A stretch of DNA of 64,000 bases, taken from contig CM057452.1 of assembly GCA_016271365.2 (NCBI GenBank), positions 1,244,059,001 to 1,244,123,000 on the forward strand, in the 5' to 3' direction. Shown here in pieces: positions 11,481-22,685 of this stretch. Every line of letters begins with the position of its first letter. The first letter of the stretch is position 1. Made by a program: the position numbers and the translations under genes. The notes beneath the pieces were generated by a model that worked only from the letters and a program-made list of their open reading frames with translations, searched no databases and had not been told where the DNA came from. The stretch is from Neoceratodus forsteri (Eukaryota > Chordata > Ceratodontiformes > Ceratodontidae).

Positions 11481-12109
11481 CTTTCTGGTGGTGATACTGT
11501 ACAGTATGTACCAGAGCTATTGTTGTTGCTCTAGCTTTCTGTTTTCAGAGCTTATGTGCTAACAAACTTTTTTCTTTTTCAATCTTGAATTTGTCCTCTT
11601 GTTCACCATCTTTAGGGCCCCCATCTGGACTTGTTCTTCCAACCAGATCAGCCAACGTATCTGGAACTTACCTATTCTGAAGAGCCCTCTGCCACAGGAC
11701 TGTGACCGGAAGAGCACAGTCATCAGTGTGTAACCTGTGGAGACTGAGCAGTCATACAGATATGGCTAGAGGACTTTTTTTCAGAAGGGTCAGCACAGAT
11801 GCTCCCCCTTTGCATTGATGGTCCTGGCATCAAGGCATTTGGACTATTTTCCCTGCATCTTCTGTCCCACTCTACTACTACCCAGATTCTGTCAGGTGGC
11901 AACCAACCAGTGGGACTCACAAGCCCCCTCCCAAGAGAGGGGAGTTGATCAATGGACACTCAATCCTCCCTTCTCTCACCAGACGCTGAGAGACCTACAT
12001 CCATTTCTGAACCTAGATCACTGGTGTAACCTACCAGGTTAATATAGCGTAGACGGAACTGTACATGGAATACCACGAGTAACATGCAGTGTGGTGTAGT
12101 AGTGTGACA
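11481..12109. other. No recognisable feature
   Basis: Mixed-composition sequence with only short frames. No known motif was seen. Confidence 0.5.
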
Positions 12110-12157
12110 GGGTACAAAACCCCACAAGGCACATATGTTGCACATGGTTTTGTACCC
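12110..12157. repeat. Hairpin with perfect 12-bp arms
   Basis: GGGTACAAAACC (12110-12121) is the reverse complement of GGTTTTGTACCC (12146-12157), with a 24-base loop. It lies just upstream of a tRNA-like SINE head. It may be the scar or end of a small DNA transposon; no duplication was identified. Confidence 0.75.
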
Positions 12158-12219
12158 TACTGCACATCGGTGGTGGGAAGGAGTAACGTGGAGGTCAATA
12201 CCTCTGTTGGAGAGGTGGT

Positions 12220-12400
12220 CCACTGAGCTGCCTCCGTGGTTCAGTGAGATGAGCCACGGCAGTGCAAGGTTGCTATGCATCTGTGGACTGAGGCTCGAAT
12301 CCAGGTCCCAGACTTTTGCAAAACCACATTGTGCAGTTTTTTTTTCTTCTCCGTCGGTGTTTCCCCTTGTCCCAGTGCTGAACCCCCCCCCAGAGCTGAT
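12220..12400 (+). mobile_element. tRNA-derived SINE
   Basis: An A box-like TGGTTCAGTGAG starts at 12237 and a B box-like GGCTCGAATCC at 12292, which is one base from the tRNA consensus. The spacing of about 55 bases suits an internal RNA polymerase III promoter. The stretch does not fold as an intact tRNA. A T-run (about 12337-12348) and G/C-runs follow. The 3' limit is uncertain. Confidence 0.55.
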
Positions 12401-13365
12401 TATATTAATGGGGGGGATCCAGGGGCAGAGGCCCCCGAAGAAAACAAAGAAGCCACTGAAGTGTTTCGCTGAACTGTGTTTCGGCATTTTGTTACAGTAG
12501 CAGCAATGTATTGGCTGAATTTACAGTGCAGTACATTGCTGCACTGTTTTGTCATGCAGCATCATGACCCCGTGCCCTTGTGTAGCAGGCTGTAGCTTTA
12601 CTGCCATGCTATGGGGCCAACTGAGCTAATAATTTTGTAGCCCAGTGCCCTCATAACCCTTTACCTAACACACACTGCTGTTTTATACAGTAATTAAGAA
12701 GAGCTGTCAGATCCTGGTGCACATAATTAATCTGTGTGTCTCCAGGCTTTGTTCATTTTTGTTTTTAATCCTGCTGCAATTGTGTCAGTCGCATAGCCAG
12801 TTCCTCCTGCCTATGGATCCGTATCCTTTTCTTGGTATTTATGTCCCACAAAGTCATTAGGGCCACCCCAGACCCATCATTTGTATTCACTATAACCAGA
12901 GTTTCCCTGAATTTTTCTGAGCTGCCTTCGCAAGGCCTTAGTTCCATAAGTTGGAACCTCCAACCCCCTCAACCCCAGCTCAAACCCACTTCACACAAAA
13001 GACTGCTCATGACCAGTCCAAGATGCACCCTTTTAAATCTTCCATTTTTGCCCAGCCCAGGTTTGCCTGCCAAACAACTTTAGTTCCAAATTTAGATTAA
13101 GCTGCACTGTGCAAGATTTGAAGGAAGGCATGTAGGTCGCTCATTCAGAAAACCCAATTGCTTTGGCTGCTCTCTATCAGTTGTCTTCTGGGTCCACATA
13201 ACCTGTTGTGTCACCCACTGAATATTGTCTTCTCTGGGTATACATGACAGGCAGGGGACCACAATAATATTAAGAAGCACAACGCTTCATTCAATGTAAC
13301 AATTGACACATAAACAGCAATGTACTGAGTCTATTGCAAAAATTCATGGTTTTATTAAATAATTT
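12401..13365. other. No recognisable feature
   Basis: No coding frame with a family signature and no clear repeat. A short self-similar CAGTGCAGTACATTGCTGCACTG sits near 12523-12546. Confidence 0.45.
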
Positions 13366-14330
13366 GTCTTTTTTTATTTGAAAATTGGTGACCGGGAAAG
13401 GCACATTGAGCTGAGGCTCATTTCCTAGTGTGACCTAGGGGGAGAGGACAGTGGTTACAAAATATGCTGCACAGACACAGTTCACAGTTATAATAAAGTG
13501 CAATCAGAATAATACGCTGAGTGCAGGTATAAGTGCCTCACCAATAAGCTAGGCAAAATACAACCATTAAGCACTTCAGGCAGATCTGTGCTGGGGTATG
13601 ATAGCAGTTGCAGGTGAAGTTTTAAGAAGAGGAAAAACAGAATCGGGAGAAGGGAAGGAAATTCAGTAAATATCTGAGGGACCCAGGGGAGGCAGTGAAG
13701 TGGAGGGATATGGGGAGCTGGCTCCAAAGTGTGGATAGATGATAGAAAAAGACTGATTGCCCAGAAAAGAAACAAGGATGAGGAATAGCAAAGGAGTGAG
13801 GATTCCTGGAGAGGAGGGAGCAGGAAACAGAGGGGGATGAGGGAGAGAATTGATGAAGAGTAAGAGAGAAGGGACCTAAGCCAGTGTTTGAATATGAAGG
13901 AGGCACAGTGAATCTCAGGATGTGAGGGTAGGGGACAAATAGATAATGATGAGTAAAGTGAGCTGTGTTGAATATGGGGAAAGCTGTTAGCAAAGAGGAA
14001 AAGAAGCTGAAAAGGATTCCCTGTATGGCCAGGGAAGTAGAGAGGGCGGTGCCATGAGCCCCATCTGCATAGTCAAAGATTGTAGCACCATTTTGGTAAC
14101 AAACTCTTGGCAGACCTGCTAAGACAAATCATCTTTATTGTGGTACAAGGCAGCAAGTTTAGGGTGGAGAGTGGCATGAATGACCTCAATGTGGGCAGAG
14201 AAGTCAGGCTTGCAGTCTAGCTACACACCAGGGGAGTTATCTAAGGTGGAGAAAATGAGTAGAGTAGGGAGTCTGGGCAGTTTCTGGCTGGTGCCAAAGG
14301 TCATGGACACGTTTTAATTTTTTCATTTTT
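13366..14330 (-). mobile_element. Decayed Rex1-like LINE, 3' part
   Basis: On the minus strand, LQVNTHKNEK at 14340-14310 and GV-LDCKPDF, HPKLAALYHNKDDLS near 14225-14110 match the connection and thumb of Rex1-type reverse transcriptases, with many stops. The 3' tail at 13366-13445 reads GTGCCTTTCCCGGTCACC before an A/T end, related to the tail at 31940-32005. The stretch 13600-13990 is purine-rich on plus and unrecognised. A CORE-SINE separates this part from 14586-14765. Confidence 0.6.
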
Positions 14331-14383
14331 GTGAGTGTTGACCTGGAGTTGGTTGGAACAGAAACAGCGCAGGACATTGTGGA

Positions 14384-14585
14384 GGCAGTATAATGTAGTG
14401 GTTAAGGGCACTGAGCTGCAAACCTGGAGAGCGGGGTTTAAATCCCACCAGCCCTCACTTGCATACTGTGTGACCCTGAGCAAGTCACTTAATTTCTATG
14501 TGCTTCCAGGTTGCACCTGGAAACAAGCTCTGGCTTAGTGAGCCTTTCCTGCTTAAAGAATTTCCCCTTCCCTTCCTCTTCTTGC
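14384..14585 (+). mobile_element. CORE-SINE (MIR-like)
   Basis: The tRNA-related head has an A box in TAGTGGTTAAGGGCA (about 14396) and B box GGTTTAAATCC at 14435-14445. Then comes the CORE block ACTGTGTGACCCTGAGCAAG and TCACTTAATTTCT (14465-14498), a close match to the mammalian MIR core. The block should end near 14510. The following 75 bases may be its 3' region or the target. It sits inside a minus-strand Rex1-like reverse transcriptase. The flanking duplication was not resolved. Confidence 0.82.
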
Positions 14586-14765
14586 AGGAGCAGATCCTCC
14601 ACAGCCATAACCGGTCTGGAAATGTAGATGACTGTACCATCAACATACATGTGAATATGCAAGTTGACACAGGCAGAGGGTAAGTTGCTAAGAAAATGGA
14701 GACGAGTATGGGACACACTATAGAGCCTGGAACCCCAGTCTGGATGGGAAGTGGGAGTGACAGGG
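14586..14765 (-). mobile_element. Rex1-like LINE, part upstream of the CORE-SINE
   Basis: The minus strand reads LPSACVNLHIHMYVDGTVIYIS near 14690-14610. That is the motif C region of a reverse transcriptase with YVDG in place of YADD. It connects with the thumb region at 14330 and below once the SINE is removed. Confidence 0.65.
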
Positions 14766-15555
14766 TGCTGCCTACCTGTACCTACTGTAGATGGACCATG
14801 AGTTAATTTAAATTAAAGCATGGTGGGTTTATGCCATGCTTTCATTCACACCTAGTAAAAAACATGAGTTTTGCAGTAAACCCAGTAGTTTGCCATTTAT
14901 TTCTGAATTGTTATATTGAGTGTGACTTCCTGTGTTTTCCTGATTGTCTCATCCAGCCAACACCTGCTTTTCTGCTGTGAGTGTGTGAAGTAAGTGGATC
15001 CACAAAACACTACCCTCCGAGTCCTTAATTGCCTTCTCTGGTGATGCATACTGTTGTGCACCCTCAGGATAATGCACTGCTACTAATCTGACTGGGTATA
15101 GTGTCTGAAATTGCAGTCCCTTATCTCTCAGTACCCTTATAATTAGTATATAAGCTTTCCATTTAAAAACACTGAGGGAGCAATGTCATGATCAAACAGC
15201 AACCGACTGCCTTCAAATTCACCACTTTCTATTCCCAGGCTCTCTGCAAAAGATCATGCATGACTGTAAACTACAGAGGTTAAGAGGGGATCTTTTATGA
15301 CTTTTTAATATTATCAAAATCAGTAATTTAATGGTGGAACTTGATCTGTCTGAAACAGTGTGCAATTGGGGAACTAGAGGTCATAATAGATAACTTTTCT
15401 CAAATCACTTTAAAACCACAAAAAGGAAAACATTCTTTCCAGAGTACATGGTATGAATATGAAATTTTTTCCTGGAAGAGGTGGTTCTAAAAGAAAGTAG
15501 TTACACATTTAAGGCTACATTAGAAATGTGTAGTGGCAGTAGTAACTTATTGGAT
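14766..15555. other. No recognisable feature
   Basis: AT-rich sequence without a supported gene or repeat. Confidence 0.5.
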
Positions 15556-15929
15556 TATTTATTTATTTAGGTTTAGGTGTTAAATACCTTTGAGTCAGGG
15601 ATTTATTTACAAAGGCTCCATGTCAAGTAAACAGGATTACAACAATTCAACGGACAAGTAGACAGTGTGAGATACAATAAGGAAAACAACATTGTTTTAC
15701 AGTAATGCGAATAATACATAACAGGTATGAAAAATTTGCATTATGAATATAATTACACATAACGTAACTCAAGTGGCAGCCATGGTTGACATTGTCATCA
15801 GGGGCAAACAGGGCATACAATAAAGTGGATAACATAGCAGGAATGAAATTTGCACAATAAATGCAGTTACACACATTGTAAATCATGTGGCGGTCAAAGC
15901 TGACATTGTCATCGGGGCAAGCAGGGCTG
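15556..15929 (-). mobile_element. Rex1-like LINE 3' UTR, distal part
   Basis: This is the 3' UTR of the minus-strand LINE whose coding part is 16308-18890. The end at 15556-15620 reads, on minus, GAGCCTTTGTAAATAAATC, CCTGACTCAAAGGTATTTA, then ATTTA repeats. The 3' UTR contains two tandem copies of about 112 bases (15725-15836 and 15837-15929) sharing TTTGCA..ATAA, AATTACACA and GACATTGTCATC. It is split from the coding part by an insertion at 15930. Confidence 0.65.
15914..15929. repeat. Target-site duplication, left copy (331-bp insert)
   Basis: GGGGCAAGCAGGGCTG, repeated exactly at 16261-16276. Confidence 0.88.
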
Positions 15930-16260
15930 TAATCGTCCTGGTCTCCCCCCCCACCCCCGGCAAGGGCCTCTGGCTGGCTTCTTCTCTCCCTCCCCGTTCT
16001 TTATTTCCGTACCTTCCAGAGTTACCTATCCAACTCTAAATCTAGAGCCTTTAATCTAAGCAACTTAGGCCTATTCTAATATTCCTCAGGATCACACTGC
16101 TAGCCTTATATTGTACTCCCTGTAATTAGCCTGTATGAATACTGCTCTTGAATTTATGATTACCGCTGTAATGTTCTACTTTATGTGACGTGAAGCCTTT
16201 GTAAATGAGTCTTGGACTCAAAGGTATTTTCCAAATATGCAATAAATAAAGAAAGAATCA
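15930..16260 (+). mobile_element. 331-bp 5'-truncated LINE or SINE insertion
   Basis: It is flanked by exact 16-bp copies of GGGGCAAGCAGGGCTG (15914-15929 and 16261-16276). The 3' end GAAGCCTTTGTAAATGAGTC, then GGACTCAAAGGTATTTT and AATAAATAAAG, is the same tail family as the LINE it entered, but in the opposite orientation. It carries a C-run at 15944-15958 and no open frame. Confidence 0.8.
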
Positions 16261-16276
16261 GGGGCAAGCAGGGCTG
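16261..16276. repeat. Target-site duplication, right copy (331-bp insert)
   Basis: Exact copy of 15914-15929. Confidence 0.88.
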
Positions 16277-18890
16277 GAGATGGGGGGAATAGAAGATGCA
16301 AAGAAAATTAAGTGTAGTCACAGGAACTACTGGCAATGAGGTGCTGCCACAGCTTTGCTTTAAAGGGCCCCAGTTTAGGTTCAGCCAGGACTGCAGAAGG
16401 TAGGCTATTTAACCAAGCTGTTGCCCTGTACATGAACAACCACTGGCATTGTGAGGTCCTACAGTGAGGGACAGTAAAAGAGGCTTTGGAGGCGCTTCTT
16501 GTGTTCCTTGGAATAGCTGCATACCTGATGAGTGGCAGTGAGGAGGGTGGAGTAAGACAGAGACTAATTTTCTTAACAAGAAGGGAAGTCTGGTAGTGGA
16601 GTCTGCATTTAAGGTTTAGCCGATTGATCTGCACGTATAGTTCACATGTGTGAGTGAGTCTGAGGGCTCCGCTAACTAGGTGACAGGCTTTCTTAAGGGC
16701 AATCTTTATTCTATTGAGTGCTGAGCCGTAGAAAACTAGCCTGTAATCGATTATAGAGAGGATAGAGCTGACTGCTGCCAGCCTGAGAGCAGCGGAGGTC
16801 ATGAAACCCTGTCCTAATGTTCACCAATTTGCAGACCTGGTTGACATGCTCATGGAAGGCTAGGGAGGAAGCAAGAGTGACTCCCAGACACTTGAAGCTA
16901 CTGACTTGTTCTAGTGGCTGGAGGTGGTTTTTGAGGATGTTGTGGCAAGTCCCCTTTTGCTTGTTATGGAGGTTAGCAAACACTATAACACTATAACCTT
17001 AGTATTTTTATAGTTGTTTATGAGTTTATGGTCAGGGAACCTGGATTCAACTTCGGTGAGACACTTTTGGAGGGTGCCCTCAAGTGCAAGGGAATCAGGG
17101 TGACTTAAGTAGATGACAGCATCATCTGCACAAAGAAGCAGGTTGCTGGAGCAGACAAGGGGGACAGAGTTAAGGAAAAGGCTGAAGGGAAGTAGGCCCA
17201 GGTTTGACCCTTGAGGGACCCCCAAGCACCTGAGGTGGTTAGTGGAGAGGGTATCACAGATTTCAACATACTGTGTTCTATCACAGAGGTACTTAGAGAA
17301 CCAGGTGGTGACTTCATATGCGATTCCAATGGTGGGAATGGTAGCTACTAGGAGGGTGTGGTTGACAGTGTCAAATGCTTTTGCGAGGTCTATGCACACA
17401 GACCCCAGAAGGTGACCACAATCGAGGGCTTTGTGGGTGAAGTCAGTAAATTCGAGAAGTGCAGAGGAGGTACTATGCCCCTTCCTAAAACCACGTTGCT
17501 GGTGACATTGAAGGTTGTATTTAGTGAGATCGTCCGATAATTGATCAGAGATTATCCTTTCTAGAGCTTTTGAGAGTGGAGGAAGGATTGATATAGGGAG
17601 GTATTTACTACAGGGAGCCCTATCACCAATTTTGTGAATAGGAGTTACCACTGCAGCTTTCCACTGCTGAGGGAACTGACCAAGCAGAGGGACCAGTTAA
17701 GCAGCCTGGTGAGGGGGAGTAAGACCACATCGAGGGCCAGGCACAAGAGTTTCAGGTCCAGTGGGTCCCTGCTGTATCTGGGCTTTCCCAAGACATGCAG
17801 TAGGTAGGTTTTGACTTCATTAGGAGAGATTATCCTGACGTGGAAAGGATGTGTGTTGCCAGGACACTGAGAGGTAGGGTGGCATTAGTTAAGGGGGCAT
17901 TAGAGAAAAAGTTGGGTGGGAGGACTCCACTAAGGTCTGTGAATGCAGCGTTAAAAGTGTCTGCGATGAGTTGGTGGTCTTGTGTGGTGGTGCCATTAAT
18001 ATTTAGCAGGGTGGTGGGGGGTGGTATTGGGCTTACCGATGAGGTCATTTAAGTTGCCCCAAAACTTTCCTCCATTTCCCCAGGAGGAGGAGAGGCTGTC
18101 TTGAAAGTGGGTCACTTTTTCTAGGCGAATCTCATGGGTACATGAGTTATGGGCTATCTTGTACCTCTGCCAGTCCACAGGGTTACCTGTGATATGGGCT
18201 TTATGCCAGAGCTTGTCCCTCAAGGCAATGGAGAAGGAAGGAAGGAAGGAAAGGAAGGAAGGAAAGGAAGGAAGGAAGGAAGGGTTATCCAGGGAGGAAT
18301 TGCCTTTGATTATCCTTTTGGAATATGGAGCGGAAGTATCACACTCTTTGTTAAGTGAGTGAGAACTAGGTCAATGTTGGAGGCTGAGTCGATTGGAGAT
18401 CAGTCACTGTTGAGGAGTTATGACTGGAATTGCATTAGCATATATTTTCTGAGGGTACAGCGGTAGATCTATTTATCGGGGAGTTTGGGGGAGTGTTTCA
18501 ACCAGTGGCAAAGTACGGCAGAGTGGTCACTAAGTGAGACTGGTAGGACACTATATTAGAGAGCCTCTCATGATGGTTGGTAAGTACAAGATCTGTTAGG
18601 GAGCTGTATCTAGTTCTATAGTTAACTCTGGTTGGGGAGGAAACTAATTGGTAGAGGTTTAAGGTAGCCACCATGTCTCTGAGAGGGGCTGTATCAGGGG
18701 CCAGCCAGTTTACATTAAAGTCTCCCAGTAGGACTACCACTGAGCCATTTGGTAGATTAGAAACCCAGTCAAGGATAGTGCTGAAACCTAGTGCAGCATT
18801 GTGAGGGGGTATATTAATTACCACAGTTAGTGGAGGCAGGCTGGGGGTCCCAAACCTCAGAGGGGGGTGAGCAGGGTGGCTGTATTGGGG
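16277..18890 (-). pseudogene. Rex1-like LINE ORF2p (endonuclease end and reverse transcriptase), broken
   Basis: Read on minus: the endonuclease C-terminal half with VVLLGDFNVNWL (about 18745) and a decayed SDH region near 18530; a linker with KLWHKAHITG and DWQRYKIAHN (about 18200); and the reverse transcriptase with VTPIHKIGD (17650), GFRKGHSTSSALLEF (about 17480), IDLAKAFDTVNHTLL (motif A, about 17400), CLGVPQGSNLG (motif B, about 17210) and CADDAVIYL (motif C, about 17120). The thumb and C-terminal part follow at 16983-16308. The frame shifts at least three times. The N-terminal endonuclease is missing where a plus-strand L2 begins (about 18895). The Rex1-like label is inferred from similarity in motif style. 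Confidence 0.75.
18229..18285 (+). repeat. GGAA-rich microsatellite
   Basis: GGAAGGAAGG and AAAGG units run about 57 bases inside the decayed Rex1-like endonuclease/linker region. The interruptions (AAAGGAAGG) recur at regular distance. Confidence 0.92.
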
Positions 18891-18989
18891 TAGTCAGGAC
18901 CAGGAGATGCCCTGGGGTGAAATGACTTCCAGAACGTGGTCCTTCATATCCAGTTTCCATACCCAAGCACTCCAGTGTTTCTGGGCTGA

Positions 18990-19789
18990 TACCTTGACTG
19001 GTCCTGGGATCTCAGCCGACTCGAGTGGTGGTGTTATGCAATGCCTGGTCTATCAAGAACATGACAGCGGTTATCGCTGACCTTGTTGGGACAGCAAACT
19101 TGGCTTGCATCACCAAGACCTGGCTTGACAATGCTGGCCCCATTTTGGAGGCAGCTGTTCCAGCTGGGTTCTTGGTGATACACCACTCGAGATTGGACCA
19201 CAGGGGCCGGGGTATACACATTTGTTTTAGATCAGAATTGGGCCTTATTGGTGTGCCAGTTGAGGACGTCAGATCATTTGAGTTTATTGTGGTAGCAAGT
19301 GTGGGCTGTAGAATCATTCTCATCTACCGTCCACCCGGGGGTGAGATATATGAACTCTCGCTGTTTGGACAGGACTTCCTCTAACTTATGAATTTGTTGG
19401 GGTTCACACAGGTAGTTGCCTCTGCAACCCATAATCATGGTTGCTCACTCAACCTGGTTTTCCTCCTGAGGATGGAGATCTCTGACTTGGTGGTGGAACC
19501 AGTTGGATGGTCCGATCACCACACTGTAAGGTTCAATCTCCAGGCTCCCTCTTACAGGCCTGCCTCTGTGGAGATGGTCAGATACTGCCCTTTGAGGGAC
19601 TTTAACTCAGATGGTCTATTGGTGGTACTAGACCTATCAGGATTTCCTGGGGTAAGCGATGGTCCAGAGAGTTTATTTCAGGCCTATAATAAGGCAGTTA
19701 CTGAAGCTCTGGACTCTATCGCTTCTATCCATGTTCATCCTCTCTCTCACCGCCCATGGTCCCCTTGGTTTGATCGGACCTTGAGGTAG
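18990..19789 (+). pseudogene. L2 endonuclease domain, broken
   Basis: The frame from about 19012 reads CNAWSIKNMTAVIADLV, ACITKTWLD (ITETW with Glu changed to Lys), HHSRLDHRGRGIHICFRSE, then a stop at 19382. It resumes in the same frame with FTQVVASATHNHG, NLVFLL and GWSDHHTVRF, keeping the Asp-His pair. Loss of the catalytic Glu means the enzyme would be dead even without the stops. It is the 5' half of L2 ORF2. Confidence 0.82.
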
Positions 19790-20163
19790 CTGAGATGAGT
19801 TGGACGAAAGTTAGAGTGATGCAGGCAGAAATCTGCCCTTGATTCTGACCACCTTAGATTGATGGAACATTATCAAATCTATCAATCAGCAATCACCCGT
19901 AAGAAGGCAGAGTTCCTGTCTGGGGAGATTGCTGCAGCTCAGAATCGACCTGCTTAGCTCTTTCGAACTGTGGACAGATTGTGCAACCCAACAAAAGTGC
20001 TTTTTCACAGGTTAAGTGTGACGAGTTTGCTTGATTTTTTGTGGATAAGGTGGTCAACATCAGGGCTGAGATCCAGCATGTGAATTCTATGGGGGCTGAT
20101 GTTGGTTGGTGCTGAGTTACCCCTCCTCAATTTTCCTGGATATTTTTTGACTGGCTGGAGATT

Positions 20164-21705
20164 GTGGACATCGTGTGGATTGTCCAGAGTATGTGGCCAA
20201 TGTGCTGTAGTTTGGATTTGGGCCCGACATGCCTGAAAATGGGATGTATTGATTCTATGAGCTCTGTCCTCATGAAGATTACTTGGTGCTCCTTAGAGTC
20301 GAGTGAGTTTCCTAGCTCCCTGAAGGAGGCGGTGGTGACACTGCTCCTTAAGAAAGCTGCTGTGGACCCAAACTGCTTTGCTAACTACAGGTCTATCTCT
20401 AACCTTCCCTTTATATGGAAGGTGATTGAGAAAGTAGTTGCACTGCAACTGGAGAACCACCTTATCATCCACAATGTCTACGATCCTCTCCAGCCCGGTT
20501 TCCGGAAGAGGCATAGTACCAAGACCACTCTGGTTCAGGTGCTCAGTGATCTTCTGATGGCGAGATCAGAAGTGCCATTCCATCTTGGTGCTTCTTGATG
20601 TTTCCTCAGCATTTGACACTGTGGACCATGTGGTGCTGCTAGAGTGTCTGAGGGTCATCCGTGGCCTGGCTGGTTCAGTCCTCAGATGGTTCAATCTTTC
20701 CTCACCGGCAGATCTCAGAGGATGGTGGTGGGGATATTTTCCTCTGATCCATTCTCTCTGCTGTGTGGGGTCCCCCAGGGCTCAGTGCTGTCCTCTATGT
20801 TGTTTGCAGCATATTTGCTGCCCCTCAGAGACATTGTAAGATGATATGGGCTGAGGTTTCACTGCTATGTAGATGATACCCAGCTCTGTCTGTCTTTTGT
20901 GCCTGACCATGATAGTGTGATCTAAGTCTTTAACAGCTGCCTTATAGAAATTCAGGACTGGATGAAATCCAGCAGGTTGAAATTGAATTCTGAGAAGACT
21001 GAGGTGTTGGTGGTGGATCCAGGTTGCCGGATAGAGAGTTCGGTAACAGGGTTGCCTTCTGGACTCTGGCTTGGAGGTGCCCAGTTGCCTTCCTCCAAAC
21101 GGGTGAGAAATCTGGGGGTGGTTCTTGATGATGAGCTGACATTGCATTCACAGGTGTCAGCAACAGTCAAGTCTTCCTTTTACCATCTGAGGAACATTGC
21201 CAGGATTAAGCAACTTTTTCCATCCGGTGACCTTCTGACATTGATCCACGCCTCTGTGACTTTGTGCCTGGACTACTGCAACTCCCTGTACCTTGGGCTT
21301 CTGGGGGTTAATATCTGCCACTTGCAGCTGGTGCAGAACACTGCAGCATGGTTGTTGACAGGAACTCCTCATTCTAGTCACATCACTCCTGTACTGTGCA
21401 AACTGCACCGGCTGCCTGTACAGTGGCGGATCACTTTCAAGGTCGGACTTCTGACCTACAAGGCCCTGCAAAGACAGGGTCTGAGCTATCTGCAAGAACT
21501 TCTGAATCCTTACTGTTCTAGCCATCCTCTCTGCTCAGCTGATATGGGGTTGTTAGAGATTCCCAGGGTATGGCTTAAAACATCTGGGCCCTGTGCTTTC
21601 ATGTATGGAGCTCCCACCCCGTGGAATTTTCTACCTTGTCAGATGCAAGAGTGCAGGACTGTGGAGAACTTTAAGACTGCCTTGAAAACATACCTTTTCC
21701 TTTAA
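20164..21705 (+). pseudogene. L2 reverse transcriptase and C-terminal region, broken
   Basis: PSSLKEAVVTLLLKK and NYRSISNLPF (about 20310-20410), KVIEKVVALQLENHL, PGFRKRHSTKTTLVQ (about 20490), then a frame change to VLLDVSSAFDTVDHV (motif A, about 20585). Another change leads to GVPQGSVLSSMLFAAYLLP (motif B, 20768). CYVDDTQLCLSF (motif C) lies at about 20860-20895. A long open stretch 20962-21702 covers the thumb and C-terminus, with KLNSEKTEVLVV, LGVVLDDELTLHSQV, HITPVLCKLHRLPVQWR and WNFLPCQM, the standard L2 order. At least three frameshifts inactivate it. Confidence 0.85.
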
Positions 21706-21862
21706 GCATTTGGTGATTATGCAGCATAATTTTGTTGCATTTTATGCAATGTTGGAATTTCTGGACTTTTATTATCGTATTGATTTTAGTATTTTGTTAT
21801 TGTACAGTGCTTAGGTTTTAGAACAACGTGTTACAAATATAGTTTATTATTATTTATTGTAG

Positions 21863-22020
21863 TGTGGAGGCAGAAAATATAGACTTTTGTCCTCTGCTTT
21901 AACTATTACCCAAGGACCATCCCCCATAGTATTCTGGTTAAGAAACTAATAACCATCGGTTTTAGACTTAGCCTGGTCAGGTGGGTGGAAGGATTGTCAT
22001 TACAAAGCACTCAGCACATA
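21863..22020. other. Short unassigned spacer
   Basis: Sequence between the L2 3' end and a CR1-like remnant. No feature seen. Confidence 0.4.
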
Positions 22021-22685
22021 AAGATTAAGGGACAGCTATCGGGATAGGGATGCATTAACAGTGGGGGTCCTCCAGGGCTCAGTCTTGGGTTCCACACTGA
22101 TCAGCATCTTTATAAGTGATATGCATATCAACATAGGGAACTTTATTTCCAAATTTGCCAATGATACCAAGTTTGGAGGTCCACTTTCTGGAATCCATAC
22201 TTAAAGGGGGAAGTCAATCTGGTGGAGAGGATGCAGAGGCTGTTTACCAAGATGGTTCCTCAATTAAAAAATAGAACGTATTAGGAAAGACTCATGGAAA
22301 CTGGTTTGTTTAACTTACAAAGTAGAAGACAAAGGGGGGGATTTGTTACTGGTATTAAAAATTCTACATTCACCAGACTTAATGTCTCAGTGTAGGCTGA
22401 ATTTTTGTACAAGAACAACCAATTTAAGGTTCCACAACAAGCAGCTTATTGTCCCATGGGCAAATACTAATAAAATAGATAATTATTTTACTATTCGATC
22501 AGCAAAAGCTTGGAATTGATTACCACAAGAATTAATTAAACAACCATAACGTGATTTAAAAATGGGTTTGATAAGTACTTCAATTCAGTGCATACTCTGG
22601 TATAATTCAGCCACGTGGTGTGGGAGACAAACCTGATGGGCAAATGGCCTATATTTGTCTTTTCTTACCTACTAAACCTAGTAAG
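22020..22685 (+). mobile_element. Decayed CR1-like LINE 3' part
   Basis: A decayed motif B (GGGGTCCTCCAGGGCTCAGT at 22065), then SKFANDTKFGG (motif C, about 22150), then internal loss and a C-terminal block with NNQFKVPQQAA and SAKAWN-LPQELI near 22440-22540. The same C-terminal block occurs in the CR1-like LINE at 52475-52700, so the two are related. The 3' end GATGGGCAAATGGCCTATATTTGTC near 22636-22660 is typical of CR1-type tails. Confidence 0.7.

Larger units (their letters stand above)
18895..21862 (+). mobile_element. L2 LINE, near-complete ORF2 and 3' end
   Basis: A plus-strand L2 covers endonuclease, reverse transcriptase and the 3' end. The 3' end reads GTGTTACAAATATAGTTTATTATTATTTATTG at 21829-21862, the usual L2 kind of ending. 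It abuts a minus-strand Rex1-like LINE at about 18890 and is probably 5'-truncated there. Confidence 0.85.

Noticed and set aside
12237..12302. A true tRNA gene
   Set aside because: A and B boxes are present but no acceptor stem or anticodon arm pairs, so it is a SINE head.
13488..13993. Two overlapping minus-strand frames of 95 and 123 codons
   Set aside because: Phe/Pro/Ser/Leu-rich translation of a purine-rich plus strand within a decayed LINE; no stable motif.
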